From: Loktanella sp. PT4BL
Lineage (GTDB): Bacteria > Pseudomonadota > Alphaproteobacteria > Rhodobacterales > Rhodobacteraceae
NCBI RefSeq assembly: GCF_003201935.1
Contig: NZ_QJJL01000005.1
Span: 107,386-171,385, forward strand
Direction of reading: 5' to 3'
DNA: 64,000 nt
Shown: piece by piece, positions 44,569-54,140 of the stretch
Layout of the letters: each line of letters starts with the position of its first letter
How positions within the stretch are numbered: the first letter of the stretch is position 1
Translations under genes and position numbers: made by a program
Notes under the pieces: generated by a model
Seen by the model: the letters and a program-made list of their open reading frames with translations, nothing else
Told to the model about the DNA's origin: nothing
Database searches by the model: none

Positions 44569-45000
44569 TTATGCGACGACGGTGACAGGAACGCGTGCGT
44601 TCATCACGAGATTTGCGGTTGAACTGCCAAAGATGCGTGATGTCAGGCCACCATCGCTCGAACGGGCGACAACAATCTGGGAAGCGTCTTCGGAATGCGC
44701 GATGCTGTCGATTGTGTCGGCCACATCGCCGTGGCGCACAATGGCGCGGGCATTCAGCCCCGCAGCTTTGAGATCGGCCACAGCCGGATCGACAACCCGC
44801 TCGCGGGCGATCGCGATTTCCTCTTCGCGCCGCTTGTGACGTTCCGCATTCTCAGCCGCAGTTTGAAATGAAAACGGCGACCATTCGATCACATAGACGA
44901 CGATCAATTCACAATCATCGGCTTTCTTCGCCAGGTTTTTGGCAAAGGCGAGGGCTTTCTCTCCCGAGCTTCGCCCGTCTAATCCAATAACGAGTTTCAT
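44569..45000 (-). CDS. Universal stress protein (UspA family)
   Basis: This 143-residue single USP domain begins MKLVIGLDGRSSGEKALAFAK and has VVYVIEWSPFSF after strand 2. The ATP-loop pattern is incomplete: the expected G-2x-G-9x-G(S/T) is seen only as ARSSDGGLTSRIFGSSTANLVMNARVPV. The start at 45000 is preferred because MKLVIGLDG is the family N-terminus, although an ATG six codons earlier is in frame. It is paired with the alanine symporter 12 bases downstream. Neighbouring USP-transporter pairs are seen elsewhere, but a regulatory link here is inference. Confidence 0.88.
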   Translation of the reverse strand: MKLVIGLDGRSSGEKALAFAKNLAKKADDCELIVVYVIEWSPFSFQTAAENAERHKRREEEIAIARERVVDPAVADLKAAGLNARAIVRHGDVADTIDSIAHSEDASQIVVARSSDGGLTSRIFGSSTANLVMNARVPVTVVA

Positions 45001-45329
45001 AATTCTGTCCCTGTTCATTTGTCTTATGATCAGGCTTCGTGGTGCAATTCACCCCGAGGGGCAAATATTTTCTGTCGGCCTGAGGGAAAGCGTAACGAAG
45101 GAGGGCACATAGGTCTATGGTTGTGCGCCCTCTTTTGCCCAAAAATGCGGCAGTCTGACGCGAGTTGCCTAATAAGTGTGGTGTTTTGGGTGATGGGCAC
45201 CATGTGCCCATAAACTCAAAGCAAGACGGCTATGCGTGATATCCGGCAGATACAAACGGCGCGGTTTGTGAAAAGAAACAAAAAAGCCCCGCCAGATTTC
45301 TCTGACGGGGCTTTCTTAAACTTGGGAAA
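45001..45329. other. Non-coding stretch between the universal stress protein gene and glnA
   Basis: This is about 330 bases without a credible gene. It contains the upstream region of the universal stress protein gene on one side and the glnA terminator (45280-45318) on the other. I found no FNR-type TTGAT-N4-ATCAA site in it. Confidence 0.6.
45280..45318 (-). terminator. Terminator of glnA
   Basis: AAAGCCCCGTCAG ... TCTGGCGGGGCTTTT on the minus strand forms a stem with a short loop followed by a T-rich tract, starting 12 bases after the glnA stop. Confidence 0.87.
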
Positions 45330-46736
45330 TTAGCAGCTGTAGTACATCTTGTATTCAACTGGGTGCGGTGTGTGCTCGTAGGCGTAGACCTCTTCCCACT
45401 TCAGCTCCATGTAGCCTTCCAGCTGGTCTTTGGTGAAGACGTCGCCGGCCAGCAGGAATTCGTGATCCGCTTCCAGTGCTTCCAGCGCTTCGCGCAGTGA
45501 GCCACAGACCGTTGGGATCGCTGCCAGTTCTTCCGGTGGCAGATCGTAAAGGTCTTTGTCGGAAGAGGGGCCTGGGTCGATCTTGTTCTTGATGCCGTCA
45601 AGGCCAGCCATCAACAGTGCTGCAAAGCACAGGTAAGGGTTGGCTGCGGGATCGGGGAAACGGGCCTCGACGCGCTTTGCCTTGGGGCTTTCAGCCCATG
45701 GGATACGGACACAACCCGAACGGTTACGTGCAGAGTAAGCGCGCAGAACGGGGGCTTCGAAGCCTGGGATCAGACGCTTGTAGCTGTTTGTGGACGGGTT
45801 TGTGATCGCGTTCAGCGCTTTGGCGTGCTTGAGGATACCGCCGATGAAGTAGAGCGCTTCCTGTGACAGGTCAGCATATTTGTCACCAGCAAAGAGCGGC
45901 TTGCCGTCTTTCCAGATCGACATGTTGACGTGCATGCCGGTGCCGTTGTCGCCTGCGATGGGCTTGGGCATGAATGTCGCTGATTTGCCGTAGGCCTGTG
46001 CCACGTTGTGGATGACGTACTTGTACTTCTGCAGCTCGTCCGCCTGATGTGTCAGCGTGCCGAAGATCAGGCCAAGTTCGTGCTGGCAAGACGCCACTTC
46101 GTGGTGGTGCTTGTCGACCTTCATGCCCATGCGCTTCATGGTGGACAGCATCTCGGAGCGCATTTCCTGCGCGTCGTCGATGGGGTTCACAGGGAAGTAA
46201 CCGCCCTTGACGCCGGGACGGTGGCCTGTGTTGCCCATCTCGTACTCGGTGTCTGTGTTCCATGCGCCGTCGATTGCGTCGACCTGATAGGACACTTTGT
46301 TCATGGACACCTGAAAGCGCACATCGTCAAAGACGAAGAATTCTGCTTCTGGACCAAAGTATGCGGTGTCACCGATGCCCGAAGCCTTGAGGTATTCTTC
46401 GGCCTTGACGGCTGTACCGCGTGGGTCGCGGTCGTAAGGTTCCATCGTGTCGGGTTCGACGATGTTGCAGTTAATGCAGACTGTCTTTTCTGCATAGAAA
46501 GGATCGACGTAGGCGCTTTCGGCCTGTGGCATCAGTTTCATGTCGGACTGATCGATAGATTTCCAACCGGCGATAGATGACCCGTCGAACATGAAGCCTT
46601 CTTCGAGGAAGTCTTCGTCAACGAGATCGGCCACAACAGTCACGTGTTGCAGTTTGCCGCGTGGATCAGTGAAGCGGATGTCGACGTAGTCGGCTTCCTC
46701 GTCTTTGATCAGTTTTAGAACAGCCTTGTTGTCCAT
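45330..46736 (-). CDS. glnA: Glutamine synthetase, type I
   Basis: This 468-residue enzyme makes glutamine from glutamate, ammonia and ATP. It has the opening [24 protein letters not shown], the FDGSSI loop, [10 protein letters not shown] with metal and ATP contacts, and the adenylylation site DLYDLPPEE near residue 398, so it is probably regulated by GlnE as in enterobacteria. It follows glnB by 33 bases, the usual glnBA operon, and ends in a terminator. Confidence 0.98.
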   Translation of the reverse strand: MDNKAVLKLIKDEEADYVDIRFTDPRGKLQHVTVVADLVDEDFLEEGFMFDGSSIAGWKSIDQSDMKLMPQAESAYVDPFYAEKTVCINCNIVEPDTMEPYDRDPRGTAVKAEEYLKASGIGDTAYFGPEAEFFVFDDVRFQVSMNKVSYQVDAIDGAWNTDTEYEMGNTGHRPGVKGGYFPVNPIDDAQEMRSEMLSTMKRMGMKVDKHHHEVASCQHELGLIFGTLTHQADELQKYKYVIHNVAQAYGKSATFMPKPIAGDNGTGMHVNMSIWKDGKPLFAGDKYADLSQEALYFIGGILKHAKALNAITNPSTNSYKRLIPGFEAPVLRAYSARNRSGCVRIPWAESPKAKRVEARFPDPAANPYLCFAALLMAGLDGIKNKIDPGPSSDKDLYDLPPEELAAIPTVCGSLREALEALEADHEFLLAGDVFTKDQLEGYMELKWEEVYAYEHTPHPVEYKMYYSC

Positions 46737-46769
46737 CTATGATGTCCTTTTTTGTAGCGTCGTTACTGG

Positions 46770-47282
<513 letters not shown>

Positions 47283-48956
47283 ATGACCGAACTACTCACC
47301 GCTGCCCAAATGCGCGCCATCGAAGCGGCCGCGATCACCTCGGGCGAGGTGACCGGACTGGAATTGATGGAGCGCGCGGGGCGGGGCGTCGTCGCAGCTA
47401 TTTTTGAGGAATGGCCGGAGTTGGCACCATCTTGGGGGCCAGCCCCCAAACCCCCGGAGTATTTCCTGCAAAATGATGAGCAGGGACTGCATCGTGCGGT
47501 GGTTCTGTGTGGGCCGGGTAATAACGGCGGTGATGGGTTTGTTGTCGCGCGGCTGCTCAGAGAGGCGGGGTGGCATGTTGAGGTCTTTCTTTATGGGGAT
47601 GCGGAGAAGTTGCCGCCGGATGCGCGGGTGAATTATGAGCGTTGGGGGGGAATGGGGGAGGTTTCCCGAATTGACGCATTCAATACTTGGAAAAGCGACT
47701 ATGATCTTGCGGTCGACGCCTTGTTTGGCACCGGACTAACCAGAGCTATTGATCAGGGTATCGCAAAAACCGTTAACGATGCATGCGCAATCGAACGAGT
47801 TGTATCCGTTGATATGCCGTCAGGGTGCTGTTCAGACAGCGGCAGAATGCTGCTACATGGTTCGGATGACGCTTACCTTCCGCTGATTAGACCTTCTCTA
47901 ACTGTCACGTTTCAGTTTGCTAAAGCTGGCCACTATTTGTGCGACGGGCCTGATGTCTGTGGAAAAACCGTAGTTTCTGATATTGGTTTGGATCGGCACT
48001 CAGCTCTGATTGAATTGGGTGTTCGACCTAGTAGGAACAGCAAGAAAAGAAGCATTGACTTGACTGTTGTGCCGCGCTTGATCCCATGCTGGTGGTATGA
48101 GCCTGATCGTGGCTGGAGTTTGTTGGGCAAATTCAGCGAAGATCTACCCCACAAGTATAACTATGGTCATGCCCTCATCCTCTCGGGCAGCGTCGGCAAA
48201 GGCGGTGCTGCGCGCCTTGCTGCCCGTGGCGCGTTGCGCGTTGGGGCAGGGGCAGTCACGATTGGCTGTCCGCCTGCGGCCTTGATCGAGAATGCGGCGC
48301 AACTCAACGCGATCATGCTACGCAAGCTGGGGGACGCCGACGCGCTTGACGATGCATTGAGTGATGCGCGCATTAACGCTCTTTGCCTTGGCCCCGGCAT
48401 GGGCGTGAGCGATGAAAGCCGTAGCCTCATCGAGGCAGGCTTGAAGAGCGGCCGGGCGATGGTGCTGGATGCGGATGCCCTGACGCTCATCGGGCGCGAT
48501 GCGCCTCTCTTCGCGATGTTACATGACAGGTGTGTTTTGACGCCCCATGCGGGCGAGTTTGCGCGGTTGTTTCCGGACATTGCGGAAAAGCTGGCGGCAC
48601 CTGCGATCAAGGGCCCGGCCTATTCCAAGGTGGATGCTACGCGCGACGCGGCCAAGCGGGCCGGGTGTGTCGTTCTGTTCAAAGGGCCCGATACGGTGAT
48701 TGCCGCACCGGATGGGCGCTGCAGCATCAATGCATCCGTCTATGAACGCAGCGCGCCTTGGCTGGCGACCGCCGGATCGGGCGATGTTTTGGCAGGCTTT
48801 ATCACCGGCCTTTTGGCGCGGGGGTTCGCTCCGATGCAAGCCGCCGAATCCGGTGCCTGGCTGCACACCGAATGCGCGCTCTCCTTCGGTCCGGGCCTGA
48901 TTGCCGAGGACCTTCCCGAAGAACTGCCCAAAGTCTTTCGTGCATTGGGCATTTAA
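47283..48956 (+). CDS. nnr: Bifunctional NAD(P)HX epimerase / ADP-dependent dehydratase, mosaic
   Basis: This 557-residue metabolite-repair enzyme fuses the YjeF N-terminal epimerase (GPGNNGGDGFVVARLL near residue 80) to a carbohydrate-kinase-like dehydratase (LCLGPGMGVS, LDADALTL, LTPHAGEFARLF and the catalytic ATAGSGDVLAGF near residue 505). Two oddities are visible. A 20-residue insert between EWPELA and HRAVVLCGPG is encoded by a palindromic element at about 47427-47488. The stretch from about 47665 to 48170 is much richer in A and T, with AGA, CTA and CGA codons, and replaces the usual IPSGLDADTG-type motif by MPSGCCSDSG. The reading frame is intact, so it may still be active. Confidence 0.9.
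   Translation: MTELLTAAQMRAIEAAAITSGEVTGLELMERAGRGVVAAIFEEWPELAPSWGPAPKPPEYFLQNDEQGLHRAVVLCGPGNNGGDGFVVARLLREAGWHVEVFLYGDAEKLPPDARVNYERWGGMGEVSRIDAFNTWKSDYDLAVDALFGTGLTRAIDQGIAKTVNDACAIERVVSVDMPSGCCSDSGRMLLHGSDDAYLPLIRPSLTVTFQFAKAGHYLCDGPDVCGKTVVSDIGLDRHSALIELGVRPSRNSKKRSIDLTVVPRLIPCWWYEPDRGWSLLGKFSEDLPHKYNYGHALILSGSVGKGGAARLAARGALRVGAGAVTIGCPPAALIENAAQLNAIMLRKLGDADALDDALSDARINALCLGPGMGVSDESRSLIEAGLKSGRAMVLDADALTLIGRDAPLFAMLHDRCVLTPHAGEFARLFPDIAEKLAAPAIKGPAYSKVDATRDAAKRAGCVVLFKGPDTVIAAPDGRCSINASVYERSAPWLATAGSGDVLAGFITGLLARGFAPMQAAESGAWLHTECALSFGPGLIAEDLPEELPKVFRALGI
47427..47488. repeat. Palindromic repeat element inserted in frame within nnr
   Basis: The core is a perfect stem, TTGGGGGC-CA-GCCCCCAA (47432-47449). 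It is followed by ACCCCCGGAGTATTT and an A-rich CAAAATGATGAG. This resembles a dispersed Rhodobacterales intergenic repeat in my memory. It adds about 20 residues rich in Pro and Trp to the protein without shifting the frame. Confidence 0.6.
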
Positions 48957-49042
48957 CGCGATTTTTCCTCTCGCATCCCCCCGTTTCCTTTGCTAGACAG
49001 CGCGCAAACCGGGGCTGGCGCAATCCAGCCCCTTTTGATCAT

Positions 49043-49127
49043 GCGGGTGTGGCGGAATTGGTAGACGCACCAGATTTAGGTTCTGGCGCCGCAAGGCGTG
49101 GGGGTTCGAGTCCCTTCACCCGCACCA
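49043..49127 (+). tRNA. tRNA-Leu (anticodon TAG)
   Basis: This 85-base tRNA includes the encoded CCA. The acceptor arms GCGGGTG and CACCCGC pair perfectly. The anticodon stem CCAGA/TCTGG encloses TTTAGGT, giving anticodon TAG for leucine CUN codons. The D-loop TGGTAGA, a long variable arm (CGCCGCAAGGCG) typical of class II tRNA, and the T-loop GGTTCGAGTCC are all present. Confidence 0.97.
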
Positions 49128-49151
49128 AGTTTGAAAAAAGAAGGACAGCAC

Positions 49152-50483
49152 ATGAAGGTCACCGAGACCCTGAACGAAGGCCTCAAGCGCGAGTATGCGA
49201 TCACCGTCACGGCGGCCGAACTGGACGCCAAGGTTGAAGAGAAGCTGAAAGAGGCACAGCCTTCGGTCGAAATGAAAGGTTTCCGCAAAGGCAAAGTGCC
49301 GATGGCATTGCTGCGCAAGCAATTCGGCCAGCGCCTGATGGGCGAGAGCATGCAAGAGGCGATCGACGGCGCGCTGTCATCGCATCTGGAAGAAACCGGT
49401 GATCGTCCTGCGGCCCAACCCGAGATGAAAATGACCAACGAAGACTGGAAAGAAGGCGACGACGTCGAGATTTCAGTCTCTTACGAGAAGCTGCCAGAGA
49501 TCGAGGACGTTGATTTCAGCAAGGTCAAGCTTGAACGCCTGATCGTGAAGGCGGATGAGGCCTCTGTCAAAGAAGCGCTCGAGAACCTTGCCGAGAGCCC
49601 ACAGGCCGTGACCTATGAGGCGAAAAAGACGCAAGCCAAGGACGGCGATCAGGTTGTTCTGGATTTCGTCGGCAAGATCGACGGCGAGCCCTTTGATGGT
49701 GGTGCAGCCGAAGATTACCCGCTTGTCCTGGGGTCAAACTCGTTCATTCCCGGCTTTGAAGACGGCCTGTTGAAAGTGAAAGCGGGCGACGAGAAAGACG
49801 TCGAGGTTACCTTCCCTGAGGATTATCAGGCAGAAAACCTTGCTGGCAAGAAAGCTGTCTTCTCATGCACAATCAAAGAAGTCCGCGGCCCAAAGAAGCC
49901 AAAGCTGGATGACGACCTGGCCAAAAAGTTCGGTGCCGAGGATCTTGAAGCGCTGAAGGGTCAGATCACAGAGCGTCTGGAAGCGGAATACTCTGGCGCG
50001 TCCCGTGCAATTGCAAAGCGTGGCTTGCTGGATGCGCTCGACAAGAAGGTCAAATTCGACCTGCCAGCGTTGCTGGTCGAGGCGGAAGCCAACCAGATTG
50101 CGCATCAGTTGTGGCATGAAGAAAACCCCGAGGTCGAAGGCCATGATCATCCCGAGATCAAGCCAACCGGCGAGCACATCAAGCTGGCCGAGCGCCGCGT
50201 AAAGCTGGGTCTGTTGCTGGCTGACATCGGCCAGAAGGCTGAAGTGAAGGTGACCGATCAGGAGATGACACAGGCGATCATGAACCAGGCGCGTCAGTAC
50301 CCGGGTCAAGAGCGTCATTTCTTCGAGTTTGTTCAGCAGAACGCGCAGTTCCGCCAGCAGTTGCAGGCGCCGATGTTCGAAGACAAGGTTGTTGACCACA
50401 TCCTTGCGCAGGCGGCCGTGACCGACAAAGAGGTCAGCAAAGAAGACCTTCAGAAGGCTGTCGAGAAGCTCGAAGAAGAATAG
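49152..50483 (+). CDS. tig: Trigger factor
   Basis: This 443-residue ribosome-associated chaperone and prolyl isomerase has the ribosome-binding signature [17 protein letters not shown] near residue 40. An FKBP-type domain at about 155-240 ([20 protein letters not shown]) and a helical C-terminal arm domain follow. The start [15 protein letters not shown] is the family N-terminus; the ATG is 25 bases after the tRNA-Leu end, so both may be transcribed together. A terminator follows. Confidence 0.97.
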   Translation: MKVTETLNEGLKREYAITVTAAELDAKVEEKLKEAQPSVEMKGFRKGKVPMALLRKQFGQRLMGESMQEAIDGALSSHLEETGDRPAAQPEMKMTNEDWKEGDDVEISVSYEKLPEIEDVDFSKVKLERLIVKADEASVKEALENLAESPQAVTYEAKKTQAKDGDQVVLDFVGKIDGEPFDGGAAEDYPLVLGSNSFIPGFEDGLLKVKAGDEKDVEVTFPEDYQAENLAGKKAVFSCTIKEVRGPKKPKLDDDLAKKFGAEDLEALKGQITERLEAEYSGASRAIAKRGLLDALDKKVKFDLPALLVEAEANQIAHQLWHEENPEVEGHDHPEIKPTGEHIKLAERRVKLGLLLADIGQKAEVKVTDQEMTQAIMNQARQYPGQERHFFEFVQQNAQFRQQLQAPMFEDKVVDHILAQAAVTDKEVSKEDLQKAVEKLEEE

Positions 50484-50506
50484 GTTTTCAGCAATATCGA
50501 ATAAGA

Positions 50507-50536
50507 GAGGGCGCCCGTTGCGGCGCCCTTTTTCGT
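50507..50536 (+). terminator. Terminator after trigger factor
   Basis: GAGGGCGCC and GGCGCCCTT pair around a 6-base loop and are followed by TTTTC, 23 bases after the tig stop. Confidence 0.83.
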
Positions 50537-50643
50537 GAGATGATTGCGGCCCGATCCTTACTTGCCCCAGACTGCCTTTAAATGCAGGTACTTTTTCAGT
50601 TTTCCGACTTTATGCTTGCGGCATCAAGTGAAGGAGCCAGATA

Positions 50644-51123
50644 ATGGGAAAACTAACCGTATTGTCCGTTTGTGCGATTGTCGGAATGGCGGGGAGTGCC
50701 GCGGCGTGCCCGAATTTCAATGTCGCGCCACAAGCCTCTTATCAGGCGACCGGCCAGCAACTTTATACGCCGCGGTCTTTCGATGTTGTTGCCGGAGGGG
50801 ATAATTATATCTGGGATTGTCCAAATGTGCGTCCCGGGACCGACACGGGGGCAGGATATTTTCCGACCGCGCCGGACTTTTCCTTTCAGTTGAGCAATAT
50901 GAACCCCTATCGGCTTGAACTGCGGGTGGTCAGTGAATGTGATGCGGCACTTTTGATCAACACAGCCTCTGCCAATTGGTATTACGACGATGACGACAAT
51001 GGTAATCTTGACCCCAAGATCACCCTGACGCGCCCTGTCGATGGACGGATCGACATCTGGATCGGGACCTATGATGGCGCGTATTGCAACGCGCGGCTGG
51101 AACTGGAGACATTCGACCGTTAG
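50644..51123 (+). CDS. Secreted protein of unknown function
   Basis: This 159-residue protein has a signal peptide (cleavage after GSAAA near residue 20) and a mature part with four cysteines (ACPNFN, WDCPN, SECDAAL, AYCNARL) that could form two disulfides. Acidic DDDDNGNLDPK looks like a calcium-binding loop. The fold may be a beta sandwich (alternating strands, ending RLELETFDR), similar to bacterial pre-peptidase C-terminal-type domains, but I cannot assign it. It stands alone after the tig terminator. Confidence 0.7.
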   Translation: MGKLTVLSVCAIVGMAGSAAACPNFNVAPQASYQATGQQLYTPRSFDVVAGGDNYIWDCPNVRPGTDTGAGYFPTAPDFSFQLSNMNPYRLELRVVSECDAALLINTASANWYYDDDDNGNLDPKITLTRPVDGRIDIWIGTYDGAYCNARLELETFDR

Positions 51124-51174
51124 GATGCCCGCTTGCGGTGCATCCTGTGCCTTCGGTCAGATGCGCAATTCCGT

Positions 51175-51747
51175 CTACATCAAGGACGTCAGATTGATCC
51201 CGATTGTCATTGCGCCAATCGGCTGACCGGTGTCGTGATCTGTCATGGTCATCGACACCTGTCCCTGAACCTGCTGCGTTGAATCGTCGAGTTCAACGTC
51301 CCCGAAATGCACGGCCGTTGGCCCAACCTGATAGGTTTCCTGAAACTTAGCCTCGTCACCTTGCCAGTAGTCGGAAGTCACAGATGATGCTGCAACGTTC
51401 AGGCCGCGCGCGTCCATGATGAAGATTTCGGTAATGGCGCCGCCTGACTTGCTTACCTGTGCGCGCAGAAAGTCGGCTGCCGCGTTCTGAAGGACTTTAT
51501 TTATAAGGTCGCCATCGCCGCTTGCCGCGTAACCGCGCCAAAGCTGATCAAGCATATCAATCTCTGCTTGATCGTAGCTGGATGTCGTCGTGTTTTGCGC
51601 CTCAATCGCAGCAATCAAGACGGGGTCTGAGGCCCAAGGCATGATTTGGGAGGTCATGAACGCCTCCATCGCCTGCTGTGTTCCGTCTGCGTAAAGTGGT
51701 TGTGTCGCGGTGATCATGACCACGAGGCCAAGTGATAGCGTTTTCAT
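51175..51747 (-). CDS. Secreted stand-alone PDC/Cache-like sensor domain protein
   Basis: This 190-residue protein has a signal peptide (cleavage after PLYADG near residue 22). The mature part resembles the periplasmic PDC/Cache domain of chemoreceptors and histidine kinases: a long N-terminal helix, EIFIMDARGLNVAASSVTSDYWQGDEAKFQ, and a final strand pair VSMTMTDHDTGQPIGAMTIGI. No membrane helix, kinase or receptor module is attached, so it is a free domain. It may bind a ligand and present it to a membrane partner; this is inference. Confidence 0.72.
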   Translation of the reverse strand: MKTLSLGLVVMITATQPLYADGTQQAMEAFMTSQIMPWASDPVLIAAIEAQNTTTSSYDQAEIDMLDQLWRGYAASGDGDLINKVLQNAAADFLRAQVSKSGGAITEIFIMDARGLNVAASSVTSDYWQGDEAKFQETYQVGPTAVHFGDVELDDSTQQVQGQVSMTMTDHDTGQPIGAMTIGINLTSLM

Positions 51748-51824
51748 TCCTGCTCCTTTCTCGTTGTGTCACGTGTTATCGCCACAGCGCACTAAGATTT
51801 CGTGAATGAGAGAATCGCGAAACG

Positions 51825-51854
51825 AAAAAGGCCGCCCCGAATGGAGCGGCCTTT
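51825..51854 (-). terminator. Terminator of rpsF-rpsR-rplI operon
   Basis: AAAGGCCGC ... GCGGCC with a 10-base loop, followed on the minus strand by TTTTTCG, lies 23 bases after the rplI stop. Confidence 0.83.
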
Positions 51855-51876
51855 GAATTTGTCAGATGAAAATAAG

Positions 51877-52506
51877 TCACTTCTCTTCGTTTGCGTCATC
51901 CGCATTTGCGTCGACACCGGCAGTTTCTGCCAGTTCATCGTCGTCAGATGCTGCAGCACCGATATCGTCAAACAGTTCCTGAATTTCGAATTCAGCTGCT
52001 GCTTCTTCTTCTGCTGCAAGCTCTGCAATGGATTTGCCGGCTTCCTGAAGTTCAGCTTCTTCCACGGAACGTGCGACGTTCAGTGTGATCGTGGCTGTGA
52101 CTTCGGGGTGCAGGTTGATCGAAACATCGTGCAGGCCAAGTTCTTTGATCGCGCCAAGCAGAACAACCTGCTTTTTGTCGACCGAGTAACCGGCTGCAGT
52201 GGCGGCTTCTGCGGCGTCACGTGTTGTGACAGAACCGTAAAGCGAACCTGCGTCGGATGCAGAGCGGATCACGATGAATTTCTCACCGTCCAGCTTTGCA
52301 GCCAGCGCTTCGGCTTCTTTTTTGGTTTCAAGGTTGCGTGCTTCCATCTGGGCTTTTTCGGCCTCGAAACGGGCAAGGTTTGCTGCGTTTACGCGCAGGG
52401 CTTTGCCCTGTGGCAGCAGGAAGTTGCGTGCGTAGCCTTCTTTGACAGAGACGACTTCGCCCATCTGACCCAGCTTTGCAACGCGCTCAAGGAGGATGAT
52501 ATCCAT
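51877..52506 (-). CDS. rplI: 50S ribosomal protein L9
   Basis: This 209-residue protein has the L9 N-terminal signature [22 protein letters not shown] and the rRNA-binding stretch [13 protein letters not shown], joined by the long helix to the C-terminal domain. It is longer than E. coli L9 (149 residues) because of an acidic alanine/aspartate-rich tail (residues about 150-209), a feature of several alphaproteobacteria. It is the last gene of the operon, 12 bases after rpsR. Confidence 0.96.
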   Translation of the reverse strand: MDIILLERVAKLGQMGEVVSVKEGYARNFLLPQGKALRVNAANLARFEAEKAQMEARNLETKKEAEALAAKLDGEKFIVIRSASDAGSLYGSVTTRDAAEAATAAGYSVDKKQVVLLGAIKELGLHDVSINLHPEVTATITLNVARSVEEAELQEAGKSIAELAAEEEAAAEFEIQELFDDIGAAASDDDELAETAGVDANADDANEEK

Positions 52507-52518
52507 GGGATGATTTCC

Positions 52519-52746
52519 TTATTTTACGGCGTATGGCAGCAGGGCAAGGAAACGGGCACGCTTGATCGCACGGGCGAGAGCGCGCTGGTTTTTTGCACCA
52601 ACAGCAGTGATACGGGCGGGAACGATTTTGCCGCGCTCAGAGATGTAGCGCTGCAAAAGGCGAGTGTCTTTGTAGTCGATCTTCGGGGCGTTTTCGCCTT
52701 CAAACGGATCGGACTTACGACGACGGAAAAATGGTTTGGTTGCCAT
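52519..52746 (-). CDS. rpsR: 30S ribosomal protein S18
   Basis: This 75-residue protein has the standard S18 layout: [11 protein letters not shown] at the start, [54 protein letters not shown] core. It binds with S6 to the 16S rRNA platform. It sits between rpsF (27 bases) and rplI (12 bases). Confidence 0.97.
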   Translation of the reverse strand: MATKPFFRRRKSDPFEGENAPKIDYKDTRLLQRYISERGKIVPARITAVGAKNQRALARAIKRARFLALLPYAVK

Positions 52747-52773
52747 GATTGATGTCCTTTCTCAGATCAACGA

Positions 52774-53136
52774 TTAGCGACGCTCGCGGCGTTCGCCACG
52801 GTCACCGCGCTCTTCGCGCTTTTGCATTTGCACGGAAGGGCCTTCTTCGTGTGCGTCGACCTTGATGGTGAGCACGCGCATGACGTCTTCGTGCAGACGC
52901 ATCAGGCGTTCCATTTCCTGAATAGCAGGAGCAGGCGCATCTGTGCGCAGCAGGGCATAGTGGCCCTTGCGGTTCTTGTTGATCTTGTAGGCCATCGTTT
53001 TGACGCCCCAGTATTCGTTATCCAGCAGCTTGCCGCCGTTGTCGGCAAGGACGGTTCCGAAATGTTCGATGAGGCCTTCAGCTTGCGTGTTGGACAAGTC
53101 CTGACGCGCAATCATGACATGCTCGTATAGCGGCAT
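52774..53136 (-). CDS. rpsF: 30S ribosomal protein S6
   Basis: This 120-residue protein has the family opening MPLYEHVMIARQDLSNTQAE and the strand YWGVKTMAYKINKNRKGHYAL. The C-terminal tail is rich in Arg/Glu (REERGDRGERRERR), as is common for S6. It is the first gene of the rpsF-rpsR-rplI operon, with a possible S6:S18-binding leader hairpin 35 bases upstream. Confidence 0.97.
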   Translation of the reverse strand: MPLYEHVMIARQDLSNTQAEGLIEHFGTVLADNGGKLLDNEYWGVKTMAYKINKNRKGHYALLRTDAPAPAIQEMERLMRLHEDVMRVLTIKVDAHEEGPSVQMQKREERGDRGERRERR

Positions 53137-53170
53137 GTGAACTCCAGTTCATTTATCAGCGCATTTCAAA

Positions 53171-53203
53171 GGATGGGCGGTTCCCCTTGCATGCGTCCCA
53201 TCC
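53171..53203 (-). promoter_or_regulatory. Candidate S6:S18 leader hairpin before rpsF
   Basis: On the minus strand GGATGGG and CCCATCC pair perfectly around a loop that ends in AACCG directly before the 3' arm. Autoregulatory rpsF leaders are described as a helix with a conserved CCG-containing bulge that binds S6:S18. The match is by position and the CCG only. Confidence 0.4.
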
Positions 53204-53402
53204 ACGAGAGCCTGCGCAGTTCATACGTTTTGCAGCAAGGATGGCGTCTTATACAGGTGAATTCCCGTGGCGCAAGCCATGAATGCCCCAGAAAAGCAGC
53301 CTTTTCGCAACAATCGGGGATTTCTTAACCTCGCCTTGTGCTTGCCGCTTTATTGCCCGGATTGCAGGGCATCATGTCATCAATAAGTTTGGAGTGGGCA
53401 GA

Positions 53403-53960
53403 ATGACAGATATGAACATCACCGCTGGCGGCTTTGTTAATCACGTTGCGCGTGCGGCCCCGTTTGCGACCGAAGATCAGTTTTGGGGCTATAAGGTCCG
53501 CTCATCCGACGCCGCGCCTGTTTCAGTGATGCTGGGGCAGGCGATCAGTTTCTTTTTTGGCGTTTGTCTGGTGACGGCAACTTTGGGCGTTCTGGTTCTG
53601 CCGACCCTCTTCTTTGATGGTAATTTTGGCTTTATGCGCATCGGTGCTGCCGTGTTGATGGGGGCGATCGGGTTCTATCTTTTGTGGTTTGCCAGCCGTG
53701 GCACGATTGCGGATGTCCATATCGACACCAAAGCGCGCGAAATCCGCGAGGTTGTGAACAACCGTTTCGGCAGTCCGACAACCGTGGGGCTTTATACATT
53801 CGACGAAATCAGTGGCATCTATCTGGAGCTGGATGAAAGCACCGGTCAGTCACAGCTTTTGCTGGGCTACAACGATTCCGCCCATGCGATCAGCATTGCA
53901 AGAGGCACAGAGGCGCAATTGCTCCCGTTGCGGGACCGGTTGGCGAGTGACTTGTTGTAA
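53403..53960 (+). CDS. Two-helix membrane protein of unknown function
   Basis: This 185-residue protein has two adjacent membrane helices (residues about 42-65 and 72-95) and a C-terminal cytoplasmic PH-like part of about 85 residues (IDTKAREIREVVNN, LYTFDEISGIYLELDES, LLLGYNDSAHAIS). That pattern resembles small bacterial PH-domain membrane proteins, but I cannot name the family. ATG at 53403 is chosen; the longer frame from 53283 has no ribosome binding site. It ends in a terminator. Confidence 0.72.
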   Translation: MTDMNITAGGFVNHVARAAPFATEDQFWGYKVRSSDAAPVSVMLGQAISFFFGVCLVTATLGVLVLPTLFFDGNFGFMRIGAAVLMGAIGFYLLWFASRGTIADVHIDTKAREIREVVNNRFGSPTTVGLYTFDEISGIYLELDESTGQSQLLLGYNDSAHAISIARGTEAQLLPLRDRLASDLL

Positions 53961-53983
53961 GAACGCACTGTCGCCAATGACAT

Positions 53984-54012
53984 GGGCCGTCCGAAAGGGG
54001 CGGCCTTTTTTG
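53984..54012 (+). terminator. Terminator after two-helix membrane protein gene
   Basis: GGCCGTCC-GAAA-GGGGCGGCC forms an almost complete stem with a GAAA-type loop, followed by TTTTTTG. Confidence 0.78.
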
Positions 54013-54140
54013 TTTCGGCGAGTGCGTGCGTCGTGATCCTGCGTATCCGTGAACAGACTCTGTTCGTTTTTGAAGCTAGGAACCAAAACCAGATTGGCTA
54101 TCTCAAGCCCACGAAACATTTTTCAGCTTGGAGAAGCCTC

